Virus record (IMG/VR): IMGVR_UViG_3300028654_000070
Span: 1 to 21,977 of that record
DNA from: a virus
Strand: one strand, 5' to 3'
DNA length: 21,977 nucleotides
Part shown: positions 1 to 5,300 of the stretch, piece by piece
Position numbering within the stretch: the stretch's first letter is position 1
Layout: each line of letters opens with the position of its first letter
The notes under the pieces: generated by a model
What the model was told of the DNA's origin: nothing
Database searches by the model: none
Seen by the model: the letters and a program-made list of their open reading frames with translations, nothing else
Position numbers and translations under genes: made by a program

Positions 1-2
1 AT

Positions 3-323
3 GTTGTATCAAGACAACGTGACGCTATTGCACTTCAAGACTTTGGTGACGGCAAAGTATCAGTTGGATTCCTTGTACAAGGTAACACAGTGACAGACAG
101 TTGGAACGGGATTTGGATGACCCTTGACGACAGTATAATCAGTAATAATATAGTGACCAATAATGTCAATGGAATAGACATTAAAGGCACAGCAAACAAA
201 ATTATAAACAACATCCTCAATGGAAACAGTAATTGCGACATCGCAAGCACAGGTGGAACCAATACTATTTCAGGAAACACCTACAACGGTAAAACAACCG
301 GTGGCAAACTCTACTATGGGTAA
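3..323 (+). CDS. Adhesin-like beta-helix protein, C-terminal fragment (host gene)
   Basis: The frame is open from the window edge to a TAA at 321-323, so this is the last ~106 residues of a larger protein. It is rich in Asn, Gly, Thr, Ile and Val and repeats short units such as NNIVTNNVNGIDI, NKIINNILNGNSN and TNTISGNTYNG. That is the pattern of a right-handed parallel beta-helix (NosD/Pbh1-type repeats), the core of large surface adhesin-like proteins in Methanobrevibacter and relatives. No membrane anchor is seen in the fragment, which ends KLYYG. A T-run terminator follows, then the integrase, so I infer it is host DNA flanking the provirus. It could be a viral fibre if the element is circularly permuted, but that is less likely. 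Confidence 0.75.
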   Translation, partial: VVSRQRDAIALQDFGDGKVSVGFLVQGNTVTDSWNGIWMTLDDSIISNNIVTNNVNGIDIKGTANKIINNILNGNSNCDIASTGGTNTISGNTYNGKTTGGKLYYG

Positions 324-337
324 ACCACTTTCTACTC

Positions 338-345
338 TTTTTTTT
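338..345 (+). terminator. T-run terminator after adhesin gene
   Basis: Eight consecutive T residues lie 15 bases after the adhesin stop codon. Oligo-T on the non-template strand is enough for intrinsic termination in archaea. It would separate host transcription from the provirus. Confidence 0.5.
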
Positions 346-443
346 AAACTATTAAAACAGATAATTTAAACAGTCATGATAATTCATTAATGTATTATAT
401 GAACATAAATGATATATCGTGTCTGTACTATTTTTTATTTCGT

Positions 444-469
444 GGTACACATTTATTATATAGAGGGTT
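444..469 (+). repeat. Direct repeat, copy 1
   Basis: A 26-base unit here and at 511-536 differs at one position (offset 67 bases). The core reads ACATTTATTATATAGAGGG. A shorter related unit (GGTAACATATTATATATAGA) lies at 543-562. All contain a TATA-like run and lie between the adhesin end and the integrase start. They may be integrase arm-binding sites, operators for the integrase promoter, or duplicated promoters. Confidence 0.7.
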
Positions 470-510
470 TTTTCGGACTATGGATATATATTGATGAGCC
501 TTATTAGTCT

Positions 511-536
511 GGTAAACATTTATTATATAGAGGGTT
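511..536 (+). repeat. Direct repeat, copy 2
   Basis: Second copy of the 26-base unit at 444-469 (GGTAAACATTTATTATATAG then AGGGTT), with A for C at the fifth base. It sits 48 bases before the integrase ATG. A third, degenerate relative at 543-562 overlaps the presumed integrase TATA box. Confidence 0.7.
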
Positions 537-549
537 CTTCATGGTAACA

Positions 550-560
550 TATTATATATA
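550..560 (+). promoter_or_regulatory. TATA box of integrase gene
   Basis: TATTATATATA is centred about 28 bases before the ATG at 584. In archaea transcription begins about 25 bases after the TATA centre, so the mRNA would start at or a few bases before the ATG, making it effectively leaderless. No SD is present, which agrees. Confidence 0.55.
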
Positions 561-583
561 GAGAAGAATTTATAAAATATTCC

Positions 584-1708
584 ATGGACATCACAGAAGA
601 CCCAAGGGTTCAAGAATTTCTATCCAACAGGGAATTATCACATAGAACCGTAGAACGGTATTTAGTGACTTTACAACATTATTCAAAAGCAACAGGGCTA
701 TCGTTAACTGACCTAATCCAACAGGCGGAAGATGAAGAGGATGAGGGAATACGGAAACGTTCAAGGTCTATTAAAAAACATTTCCTTGAATTTAAGAAGT
801 ATGTTGAAGACAAGGATTTTAGTGATACTAATATCTCAACATCATTTGCTATTGTACGAACATTCTACAATGAATATGAAATTGATTTACCCAATGTAAA
901 AATAGCAACACCACATACTGAGGAAACAATTGACTCACTACCTAATAAAGATAATATAAATTATGCACTTCAACATGTGAACCTGAAATACAGGGCAATC
1001 ATACTATTAATGGTATCCAGTGGCATGGGAACCAGTGAAATCATAAGTTTACGGTATGGTGACTTTTTAAAGTCAGTCGAAACCTATGTAAAAGGGTCAG
1101 TTGATATAGATGTGATAGCCGATAAACTGGCATCTCTTCACAGTGCTGAACGCATTATAGTTGGAACATGGTACATTCAAAGGGTGAAGACAAAGAATCA
1201 TTACTACACGTTCAGTACATACGAATCCATAGATGCAATTATACAGTACCTGAAAAAAGAACCACCAACAGATGTTAATGATTATTTATTTAGGGCTACC
1301 AAAAAATATGGTGGACAGATGAGAAGGAAAACCTTTACCAACTATTTCACTGAACTCAATAAAAAATGTGGATTCGGTATTCCTCATAGACAGATATTTT
1401 TTAGGTCACACAACCTACGGAAATACTTTGCATCAACCTTGTTTAAGAATAAAATACCTAAACTGGTGGTGGATTGGATGTTAGGGCACAGAATCGACTC
1501 AACCAGTAATGCCTATTTCAAGGCAGATATACCGTCATTACAAAACCAATACATTGATTGTATCCCTGATTTAACAATGGCTGATGTAGATGTTATTACA
1601 ATAAAATCAGATGAAGTGTTGAAGATGGAAGAGGAAATCAAAGAAATAAAAGAAGAATTAGAGTTTATTAAAGGGTTAAGAGAACAAACTCAATCTTCAA
1701 GCAGATAG
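584..1708 (+). CDS. int: Tyrosine recombinase / provirus integrase
   Basis: A 374-residue site-specific recombinase, expected to integrate and excise the provirus. The N-terminal ~100 residues look like a SAM-like core-binding domain. The C-terminal catalytic domain shows His276-x2-Arg279 (HNLRKYF), His302 (LGHRI) and the nucleophile Tyr311 (NAYFK). At the usual first catalytic Arg (the TGLRxSE position) this protein has SGMGTSE, with Gly149 where Arg is expected, so a different Arg must serve or activity is altered. A Glu/Lys-rich coiled-coil tail follows (about residues 345-366). The ATG fits a leaderless transcript from the TATA at 550-560. The 3' end overlaps the convergent minus-strand gene by 12 bases. 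Its place at the left edge beside host-like DNA is typical of a provirus. Confidence 0.93.
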   Translation: MDITEDPRVQEFLSNRELSHRTVERYLVTLQHYSKATGLSLTDLIQQAEDEEDEGIRKRSRSIKKHFLEFKKYVEDKDFSDTNISTSFAIVRTFYNEYEIDLPNVKIATPHTEETIDSLPNKDNINYALQHVNLKYRAIILLMVSSGMGTSEIISLRYGDFLKSVETYVKGSVDIDVIADKLASLHSAERIIVGTWYIQRVKTKNHYYTFSTYESIDAIIQYLKKEPPTDVNDYLFRATKKYGGQMRRKTFTNYFTELNKKCGFGIPHRQIFFRSHNLRKYFASTLFKNKIPKLVVDWMLGHRIDSTSNAYFKADIPSLQNQYIDCIPDLTMADVDVITIKSDEVLKMEEEIKEIKEELEFIKGLREQTQSSSR

Positions 1709-1978
1709 TAGATGTTCATGTTTTTTAATATATTCATCCATGGCCTGTCTAAAAGCAATGCCAAGGGCATTATCAGGGCTCATCAGGAATTCTTTATGTT
1801 TTTTCAGTCCTATCTCTGTTAGTTTTTCTTTATAAACTCTATGAGATATTCCCACGCTCATCCACATATCCAACGCCTCTTGAACACATTTACCCATATA
1901 CCCTTTTTTAAACGATTCAGTTGTCGCTGATTTCGTTTTAAACTTTTCAAGAGTCGTTTCATCTATATTTACACACAT
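1697..1978 (-). CDS. Small ribbon-helix-helix-like protein
   Basis: 93 residues, convergent with and overlapping the integrase by 12 bases. The N-terminus fits a ribbon-helix-helix DNA-binding fold: a short strand (MCVNID), a first helix (ETTLEKFKTK), a turn with KKG, and a second helix (KCVQEALDMWM). The remaining ~50 residues are helical with no motif I recognise. A good SD (CGGAGGCGAT on the minus strand, 1988-1997) lies about 10 bases before the ATG. Given its position it may regulate integrase or act as a directionality factor, but that is inference. A shadow of another gene is unlikely because nothing else is coded opposite it. Confidence 0.7.
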   Translation of the reverse strand: MCVNIDETTLEKFKTKSATTESFKKGYMGKCVQEALDMWMSVGISHRVYKEKLTEIGLKKHKEFLMSPDNALGIAFRQAMDEYIKKHEHLLSA

Positions 1979-2154
1979 TCTTTTAATATAATCGCCTCCG
2001 CTTATCTATACCTCCTTTTGGTTATCAAACCACACTCCGTAATACTCCGTACAACCCTTAATATTCCTTTGGTCGTACTCCCATATAAGTTTAGAGTTTA
2101 ATCATGTGAGAAGTATTGGGGTGGTAATAAAAGATAGTGTCATCGTGTCATCAA
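1979..2154. other. Intergenic region with short tandem repeats
   Basis: No gene seen. It holds the SD and leader of the minus-strand gene, a tandem ACTCCGTA pair (2033-2050), a possible minus-strand TATA (2083-2092) and a tandem GTGTCATC pair (about 2137-2152) just before an inverted repeat. It looks like a divergent control region. Confidence 0.4.
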
Positions 2155-2184
2155 GTGCATGATTGCTTTGAGTCAATCTTGCAC
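2155..2184. promoter_or_regulatory. Inverted repeat, likely operator
   Basis: GTGCATGATTG (2155-2165) and CAATCTTGCAC (2174-2184) form 11-base arms with one mismatch around an 8-base spacer. It ends seven bases before the BRE/TATA at 2191-2203, where an activator or repressor would bind. The RHH-like products nearby are candidate ligands; this is inference. Confidence 0.5.
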
Positions 2185-2190
2185 AACTCG

Positions 2191-2203
2191 AAAGGTTTAA
2201 ATA
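2191..2203 (+). promoter_or_regulatory. BRE/TATA promoter
   Basis: AAAGG followed by TTTAAATA, preceded by CG, matches an archaeal BRE plus TATA box. Transcription should begin about 2220-2226, at or next to the ATG at 2219, reading into the small leader ORFs and the zinc protein. Confidence 0.6.
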
Positions 2204-2218
2204 GAGTCGTGGACTACT

Positions 2219-2326
2219 ATGAGTTGTAAATTACTTAAAACAAGTATGGTAAGGCGGAGAGTTAAGTTTTTGGTTGAACTCTCTCCTCTCCTTACCTACA
2301 AACACAAATACGGAGCGTGTCTGTAA
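2219..2326 (+). CDS. Putative 35-residue leader peptide ORF
   Basis: ATG to TAA gives MSCKLLKTSMVRRRVKFLVE and 15 more residues, basic, with no known domain. It begins about 20 bases after a good BRE/TATA, so the mRNA may be nearly leaderless. The stop codon directly abuts the ATG of the next mini-ORF (TAAATG). The middle of the ORF coincides with a strong hairpin (2248-2296), so ribosome passage could control folding of the message. Alternatively it is untranslated leader. No homology is recognised. Confidence 0.35.
   Translation: MSCKLLKTSMVRRRVKFLVELSPLLTYKHKYGACL
2248..2296 (+). ncRNA. Hairpin in leader transcript
   Basis: GGTAAGG (2248-2254) pairs with CCTTACC (2290-2296), and inside it GAGAGTT (2257-2263) pairs with AACTCTC (2277-2283) around a T-rich loop. 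It lies within the leader transcript, 14 bases before an SD (CGGAGCGTG, 2311-2319). It may be an attenuator or stability element. A smaller hairpin of similar design lies at 3767-3792. Confidence 0.5.
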
Positions 2327-2401
2327 ATGAATATAGAACAATCATGTTATATAAACATTGCTAAAAATACCTTATTTATTTTTGATGGGTGGTTCGATTG
2401 A
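2327..2401 (+). CDS. Putative 24-residue coupled mini-ORF
   Basis: ATG at 2327 with SD CGGAGCGTG (2311-2319) and stop TGA at 2399-2401. The peptide begins MNIEQSCYINIAKN. The stop overlaps the TTG start of the zinc protein as TTGA, like the ATGA overlaps used elsewhere in this window. A separate TATA-like run (TTATATAA, 2346-2353) lies inside it, so the downstream gene may also have its own start of transcription. Confidence 0.4.
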   Translation: MNIEQSCYINIAKNTLFIFDGWFD

Positions 2402-2589
2402 ACTGCTCTAACTGTTTTTCAGGAAATGCAGTATTTGTTGCTAAAACCAATACTCATGTAATATTCGAGCACCTACCCTATTTATGTGCTGATTGTGCAA
2501 GTAAAGCAGATGTTCATCTCTTAAACAAGTATTATACTGAGATAAGCCATGATTCTGCCAGTGCTAAGGTTAAAATTAGTATAGAATAA
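2398..2589 (+). CDS. Small CxxC zinc-binding protein
   Basis: 63 residues starting MNCSNCFSGNAVFV, with a second pair CADC about 30 residues on. Two CxxC knuckles suggest one zinc site, as in small zinc-ribbon proteins. I chose TTG at 2398 because it overlaps the stop of the preceding mini-ORF (TTGA) and has GGGTGG 5-6 bases upstream; a GTG at 2389 would add three residues. It is convergent with the minus-strand gene ending at 2607. Function unknown; nucleic-acid or regulatory binding is a guess. Confidence 0.6.
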   Translation: MNCSNCFSGNAVFVAKTNTHVIFEHLPYLCADCASKADVHLLNKYYTEISHDSASAKVKISIE

Positions 2590-2606
2590 ATAGGTTGGGG
2601 TAGTAT

Positions 2607-2849
2607 TCACTTTTTTTCTAATGCGGCCTTGGCTATCAGGATTAACTTGGTTAATTCCATGCCTACGGCTCCTTTTTTCATCATTCCAAAATCATGGAAG
2701 GCCATTTGCTCTAAAAATTCAAAAGCCTCTTCTGTTATAGTTGCCCTGACCTGTCTTTTATCTGATATAATCCAATTTTTTTCAAGACTGTCAAGGTTTC
2801 CAAGTTCAGGTGTCTGTGTTGTCATGATGTCTTTTTTCGTTATTGACAT
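2607..2849 (-). CDS. RHH-like transcriptional regulator (putative repressor)
   Basis: 80 residues, transcribed leftward and divergent from the early operon. The segment RQVRATITEEAFEFLEQMA followed by a helix ending MELTKLILIAKAALEKK fits a ribbon-helix-helix or similar small DNA-binding fold. The ATG lies 27 bases from the centre of a minus-strand TATA (2872-2880) and has no SD, so a leaderless start is supported. Its position next to an array of palindromes overlapping the rightward start sites makes it a strong candidate for the lysogeny repressor, by analogy with phage control regions; binding has not been shown. A longer plus-strand frame opposite it (2629-3159) is hydrophobic noise. Confidence 0.7.
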   Translation of the reverse strand: MSITKKDIMTTQTPELGNLDSLEKNWIISDKRQVRATITEEAFEFLEQMAFHDFGMMKKGAVGMELTKLILIAKAALEKK

Positions 2850-2871
2850 AGTTACTATTTTGGTTTTTGAC

Positions 2872-2880
2872 TTATATATA
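2872..2880 (-). promoter_or_regulatory. Minus-strand TATA box
   Basis: On the minus strand the run reads TATATATAA, centred 27 bases from the ATG of the divergent RHH-like gene. It predicts a leaderless transcript. A palindrome, GTGTAT/ATACAC, lies just upstream at 2890-2907 and could be an operator. Confidence 0.6.
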
Positions 2881-2910
2881 GTTATCCTTGTGTATATCTA
2901 CATACACCGA

Positions 2911-2966
2911 TATTCTTGTGTACCCAAATGTTTATATAATCCAAGATACAAAGTACGCATGTACTT
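2911..2966 (+). promoter_or_regulatory. Tandem promoter/operator unit 1
   Basis: The unit has ATTCTTGTGTACCCAAATG, then TTTATATA (2931-2938), then AAGTAC-GCAT-GTACTT (2951-2966). The palindrome covers the expected start site 20-30 bases after the TATA, so a bound repressor would block initiation. The same arrangement recurs at 2990-3048. Confidence 0.65.
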
Positions 2967-2989
2967 AGATGTGTATGAATTTATAGGTA

Positions 2990-3048
2990 CAAATTCTTAT
3001 GCACCCAAACCTTTATATAGTACAAAGGATATAAGTACATCTGTACTT
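2990..3048 (+). promoter_or_regulatory. Tandem promoter/operator unit 2
   Basis: The unit repeats the plan of 2911-2966: ATTCTTATGCACCCAAACC, TTTATATA (3012-3019), then AAGTAC-ATCT-GTACTT (3033-3048). The six-base palindrome arms are identical in both units and the TATA-to-palindrome spacing differs by one base. It probably drives the rightward early operon. About 110 bases of leader follow before the next ORF. Confidence 0.65.
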
Positions 3049-3161
3049 GGGAACACAAGTCTTCAAACAAACAAAAAAGATGCAAGACTTCAAAACCCAC
3101 AGTACAGCAAACAACGAACAAATAACTCCCCTACGACTTTAATGGGCATCATGAAATAAGC

Positions 3162-3405
3162 ATGAATAAAATTACACCCCAGTGTTACAGGGGTTACCAT
3201 ACCAGTAACCGTCACGGCTGCTATTAATAAGCGGTTAAAGACGATGTATCCGGATTTAGACCGGAAGTTTGAAAAAACATTAAATAATTATTTGAAGGGT
3301 ACAGGGCCTGCTTTACGTTGTTATCACCTATCCTTATATTATGAGGTTCGATTCCTCAGCCCTTCATTCCTTAAAACAAGGATAACGGAGCGTGATGAAT
3401 TATGA
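3162..3405 (+). CDS. RHH-like protein with frame break or noncanonical start
   Basis: The frame is open from 3166 to TGA 3403-3405 and reads KLHPSVTGVTIPVTVTAAIN, then KRLKTMYPDLDRKFEKTLNN, a convincing ribbon-helix-helix N-terminus. It has no ATG/GTG/TTG before 3244. An ATG at 3162 lies one frame away: dropping one C from the CCCC at 3177-3180 gives MNKITPSVTGVTIPV, about 80 residues in all. So there is a +1 frameshift, a one-base error or mutation, or an unusual start (ATA at 3166, or ATG 3244 giving a 53-residue product). The stop overlaps the next ATG as ATGA (3402-3405), supporting real translation. First gene after the tandem promoters, so perhaps a Cro-like or early regulator. Confidence 0.5.
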
Positions 3406-3758
3406 GTGTTAAAGTGGTCTTCTCACGACAGAAGACAGAAGAAAGAATAACACAACAGGTTGTAAGGATACCTAAACTACGGTCTTTTAAAAACCTTACA
3501 GGAAAAGTTGTGAGTAAATTACCAGACACTGGCCCTATATTGGTACAGGGCACTAAGAGGAAACCATACCCAGTACACCTTACAAAGAAGACACAATACA
3601 ACGCAGATGACCTCATAAAGGGTGGGGCGTTCAATGCAGAGATAGACACGACAACAACCCCATGGACTGTTATAAAATTAGAACTGGTAATTGATGAATT
3701 TGAATCTCCACTTGAAGAACAGAAGAAAGAATATAATGACCTCTGTGGAGATTACTGA
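3402..3758 (+). CDS. Hypothetical protein, possible OB-like beta fold
   Basis: 118 residues starting MSVKVVFSRQKTEERITQQV. The middle (about residues 30-95) alternates short strands and Gly/Pro turns: LTGKVVSKLPDTGPILVQG, PYPVHLTKKTQYNADDL, TPWTVIKLELVID. This could be a small beta-barrel of OB type, like the product at 5629, but I do not recognise a family. ATG 3402 overlaps the stop of the preceding RHH-like ORF (ATGA) and has SD ACGGAGCGTGAT at 3385-3396. First larger gene of the early operon. Confidence 0.8.
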   Translation: MSVKVVFSRQKTEERITQQVVRIPKLRSFKNLTGKVVSKLPDTGPILVQGTKRKPYPVHLTKKTQYNADDLIKGGAFNAEIDTTTTPWTVIKLELVIDEFESPLEEQKKEYNDLCGDY

Positions 3759-3766
3759 ACTTGACC

Positions 3767-3792
3767 GGGAGGGGTTTTTGCCAACCTCTTCC
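3767..3792 (+). ncRNA. Small hairpin between early genes
   Basis: GGGAGGGGTT (3767-3776) pairs with AACCTCTTCC (3783-3792) with two G-U pairs and a six-base loop (TTTGCC). It lies in the 58-base gap after the 118-residue gene. It is followed by CTTACCT, also found after the hairpin at 2248-2296. It may be an attenuator or processing site. Confidence 0.4.
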
Positions 3793-3816
3793 TTACCTCC
3801 TTTAAACGGGTGATAA

Positions 3817-3948
3817 ATGATGTTAGATAATATGACATGGATTTTAATTATAATTGCATGGCTTTTAGGGATACTTGTAGGATATTGGTTATTTGTTTTT
3901 GTATTCCTTTATACTACCAAGAAGTTCACGATTAATTTTGATAAATAG
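3817..3948 (+). CDS. Small single-TM membrane protein
   Basis: 43 residues beginning MMLDNMTWILIIIAWLLGIL; one hydrophobic helix spans about residues 7-32, and the tail TTKKFTINFDK is basic. An SD (CGGGTGATAA) lies directly upstream. No family recognised. One of a set of very short membrane proteins in the early operon. Confidence 0.65.
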   Translation: MMLDNMTWILIIIAWLLGILVGYWLFVFVFLYTTKKFTINFDK

Positions 3949-3964
3949 TCAGGAGGCGATATAT

Positions 3965-4096
3965 GTGTTGTTTTATCCAAAACTACTGGTAAAAAGTTTT
4001 GTTGATGGAATAGACCACATGTACCGATATTTTATGGTACATGCGTATCTGCACCGTCAAGACCAAAAGATGAAAGAACGACAGGTGTTCAAATGA
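3965..4096 (+). CDS. Small basic hypothetical protein
   Basis: 43 residues from GTG 3965 (MLFYPKLLVKSFVDGIDHMY...), Lys/Arg/His-rich at the end (HRQDQKMKERQVFK). I chose GTG 3965 because the strong SD AGGAGGCGAT (3951-3960) is correctly spaced; a longer reading from 3893 lacks an SD and would overlap the previous gene. The stop overlaps the next ATG as ATGA. No recognised domain. Confidence 0.6.
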   Translation: MLFYPKLLVKSFVDGIDHMYRYFMVHAYLHRQDQKMKERQVFK

Positions 4097-4176
4097 ACAT
4101 TCTGATATTGATAGGAGCATGGATTATTGTTGTAATGATAATATTGATGTTCTTAGAGCAAACGGACACGTGGTGA
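4093..4176 (+). CDS. 27-residue single-TM peptide
   Basis: ATG 4093 overlaps the previous stop (ATGA). The peptide MNILILIGAWIIVVMIILMF followed by LEQTDTW is one transmembrane helix with a short polar tail. Too short for most gene finders, but it fits exactly between coupled neighbours. Function unknown. Confidence 0.55.
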   Translation: MNILILIGAWIIVVMIILMFLEQTDTW

Positions 4177-4182
4177 TAGAGT

Positions 4183-4323
4183 ATGTATGAAATAATTATT
4201 GAACTCACTGCTACTGAAATTGATGAGTTGACTGGTGAGTTGAATGAAGTATTGGAAGACTCAGAGGCAACACCAGAGGATATATTTCTGGTATTCAAGA
4301 ACTATGGCGTGGTGGTAGAGTGA
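4183..4323 (+). CDS. Small acidic hypothetical protein
   Basis: 46 residues beginning MYEIIIELTATEIDELTGEL, very acidic, with strand-helix-strand character. SD GGTGAT (4172-4177) precedes the ATG by five bases, and the stop overlaps the next GTG (GTGA). No family recognised. Small acidic early proteins can mimic DNA or bind host factors, but nothing here shows that. Confidence 0.6.
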   Translation: MYEIIIELTATEIDELTGELNEVLEDSEATPEDIFLVFKNYGVVVE

Positions 4324-4544
4324 GAAGATGTACATGGACAGATGACGAGGTTAGCACCTTAGTTACTATGTTTAAAGATGGTAAAACAGACAAAGACATA
4401 GGTAAAGTATTAGACCGTGCACCTTATGGGGTAGGGGCTAAAAGGCGTGAAAAGGGTTTAAAACGTTTAATACCTAATGACCCTTTCCAAGTTATTCTGC
4501 AAAGACAGGAGAAATTACGAGAAAAAATGGCAGAGGCGAGTTAA
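4320..4544 (+). CDS. SANT/Myb- or GcrA-like HTH DNA-binding protein
   Basis: 74 residues from GTG 4320, overlapping the preceding stop. Residues ~5-45 read WTDDEVSTLVTMFKDG, KTDKDIGKVLDRAPYGV, GAKRREKGL, which matches the Trp-start, helix-turn-helix layout of SANT/Myb-like and GcrA-like domains. The C-terminal 30 residues are a charged helix. Probably a small DNA-binding regulator of the virus. SD is GGTGG, seven bases upstream. Confidence 0.72.
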   Translation: MRRCTWTDDEVSTLVTMFKDGKTDKDIGKVLDRAPYGVGAKRREKGLKRLIPNDPFQVILQRQEKLREKMAEAS

Positions 4545-4545
4545 A

Positions 4546-4704
4546 TTGCCAATCAATACAATAGAAACAACATTAGAGGCTGTTACAACCAGCATAGAAT
4601 ACCTTGACCATAAGCAAGACAAGGATAACTTTGATTATCTGATATTATGTGGTTTAAGGATTGAACGTGAGAAATTGTTAAAGCGTATGAACTTGAAGGG
4701 GTAG
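4546..4704 (+). CDS. Small hypothetical helical protein
   Basis: 52 residues from TTG 4546 (MPINTIETTLEAVTTSIEYL...), ending LKRMNLKG. I prefer this start to ATG 4477 because it starts one base after the previous stop and has SD GAGGCGAG (4533-4540), whereas 4477 would overlap the HTH gene by 68 bases. Predicted mostly helical, no recognised domain. Confidence 0.6.
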   Translation: MPINTIETTLEAVTTSIEYLDHKQDKDNFDYLILCGLRIEREKLLKRMNLKG

Positions 4705-4709
4705 TATCT

Positions 4710-4877
4710 GTGAAATACGATGTAACATACAAAGATGTTGAAGACGGTATAACCATTGTTGAGAATGTGCGTCCATTAGATGAACACGATGCACATGTAC
4801 TAATGGCTAAATTAATTAGGCGTGGATTTAATTGGGTTAAGGTACGTAAAACCCAATATATCGGAGCCAAACCATAA
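4710..4877 (+). CDS. Small hypothetical protein
   Basis: 55 residues from GTG 4710 (MKYDVTYKDVEDGITIVENV...), with a beta-rich first half and an amphipathic helix (EHDAHVLMAKLIRRG). SD AAGGGG lies nine bases upstream, inside the end of the previous gene. It is followed by an ACGGAGCGTGAT SD for the next gene. No family recognised. Confidence 0.6.
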   Translation: MKYDVTYKDVEDGITIVENVRPLDEHDAHVLMAKLIRRGFNWVKVRKTQYIGAKP

Positions 4878-4901
4878 AATACGTTACGGAGCGTGATTAA
4901 T

Positions 4902-5156
4902 ATGAGTAAATCATTTACAAGAATGTTATTGGAAGAACCAGTACAGTTATTAGGGGCACCAAGTCCCATGACACCAGAGTCAGTTTCACAGTTCTTTGGT
5001 ATGAGTAGAACAAATAGGGGACGGGTTTATCCTGCACTTAAAGTTTTACAAGCACAAGGACTTGTTAAAGTAGTCGAAAACGCCGATGGCAGGGCAACAG
5101 CATTTGCACCAACCGAGGCAGGATTGGCGAGATTTAAAAAAATGAATAGTAAATAA
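4902..5156 (+). CDS. Winged-helix DNA-binding protein (MarR/PadR-like)
   Basis: 84 residues. The segment PESVSQFFGMSRTNRGRVYP followed by ALKVLQAQGLVKVVEN and ATAFAPTEAGLARFKKM is a classic winged-helix: recognition helix, then a two-strand wing (VKVVENADGRATAFAPT) and a closing helix. MarR/PadR/ArsR-type small regulators have this shape. I chose ATG 4902 because SD ACGGAGCGTGAT (4886-4897) lies just before it; GTG 4893 lies within the SD. Likely a viral regulator; its target is unknown. Confidence 0.75.
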   Translation: MSKSFTRMLLEEPVQLLGAPSPMTPESVSQFFGMSRTNRGRVYPALKVLQAQGLVKVVENADGRATAFAPTEAGLARFKKMNSK

Positions 5157-5177
5157 ATAAACGGAGCGTGATTGGAG

Positions 5178-5300
5178 ATGGACGAAGAATGGTGTGCGTA
5201 CATGAATGAATTAGTGGACGCAGTAAAAGAAGTAGCAAGCGAATTGAAGAGGGCAAATGACCTGAAAGAGAAGGAGCGTGTCAGTGTTGTCAGAAAATAG
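5178..5300 (+). CDS. Small acidic helical protein
   Basis: 40 residues beginning MDEEWCAYMNELVDAVKEVA, probably one long amphipathic helix. SD ACGGAGCGTGATT (5161-5173) precedes ATG 5178. The 3' end overlaps the next gene by 17 bases and contains that gene's SD (AGGAGCGTG, 5272-5280). No domain recognised. Confidence 0.6.
   Translation: MDEEWCAYMNELVDAVKEVASELKRANDLKEKERVSVVRK

Noticed and set aside
35-280. Minus-strand ORF over the adhesin end
   Set aside because: Shadow of the beta-helix coding frame, with hydrophobic low-complexity product.
444-562. CRISPR-like array before the integrase
   Set aside because: Only two clear repeats with a single 41-base interval, AT-rich, without palindromic repeat structure; better explained as promoter or integrase-binding repeats.
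2629-3159. A 176-codon plus-strand ORF opposite the RHH-like gene
   Set aside because: It is antisense to a better gene, reads as hydrophobic noise, and its second half crosses two TATA boxes and palindromic operators.
4583-4969. Minus-strand 128-codon ORF
   Set aside because: Antisense to three coupled small plus-strand genes that have SDs; no signal of its own.
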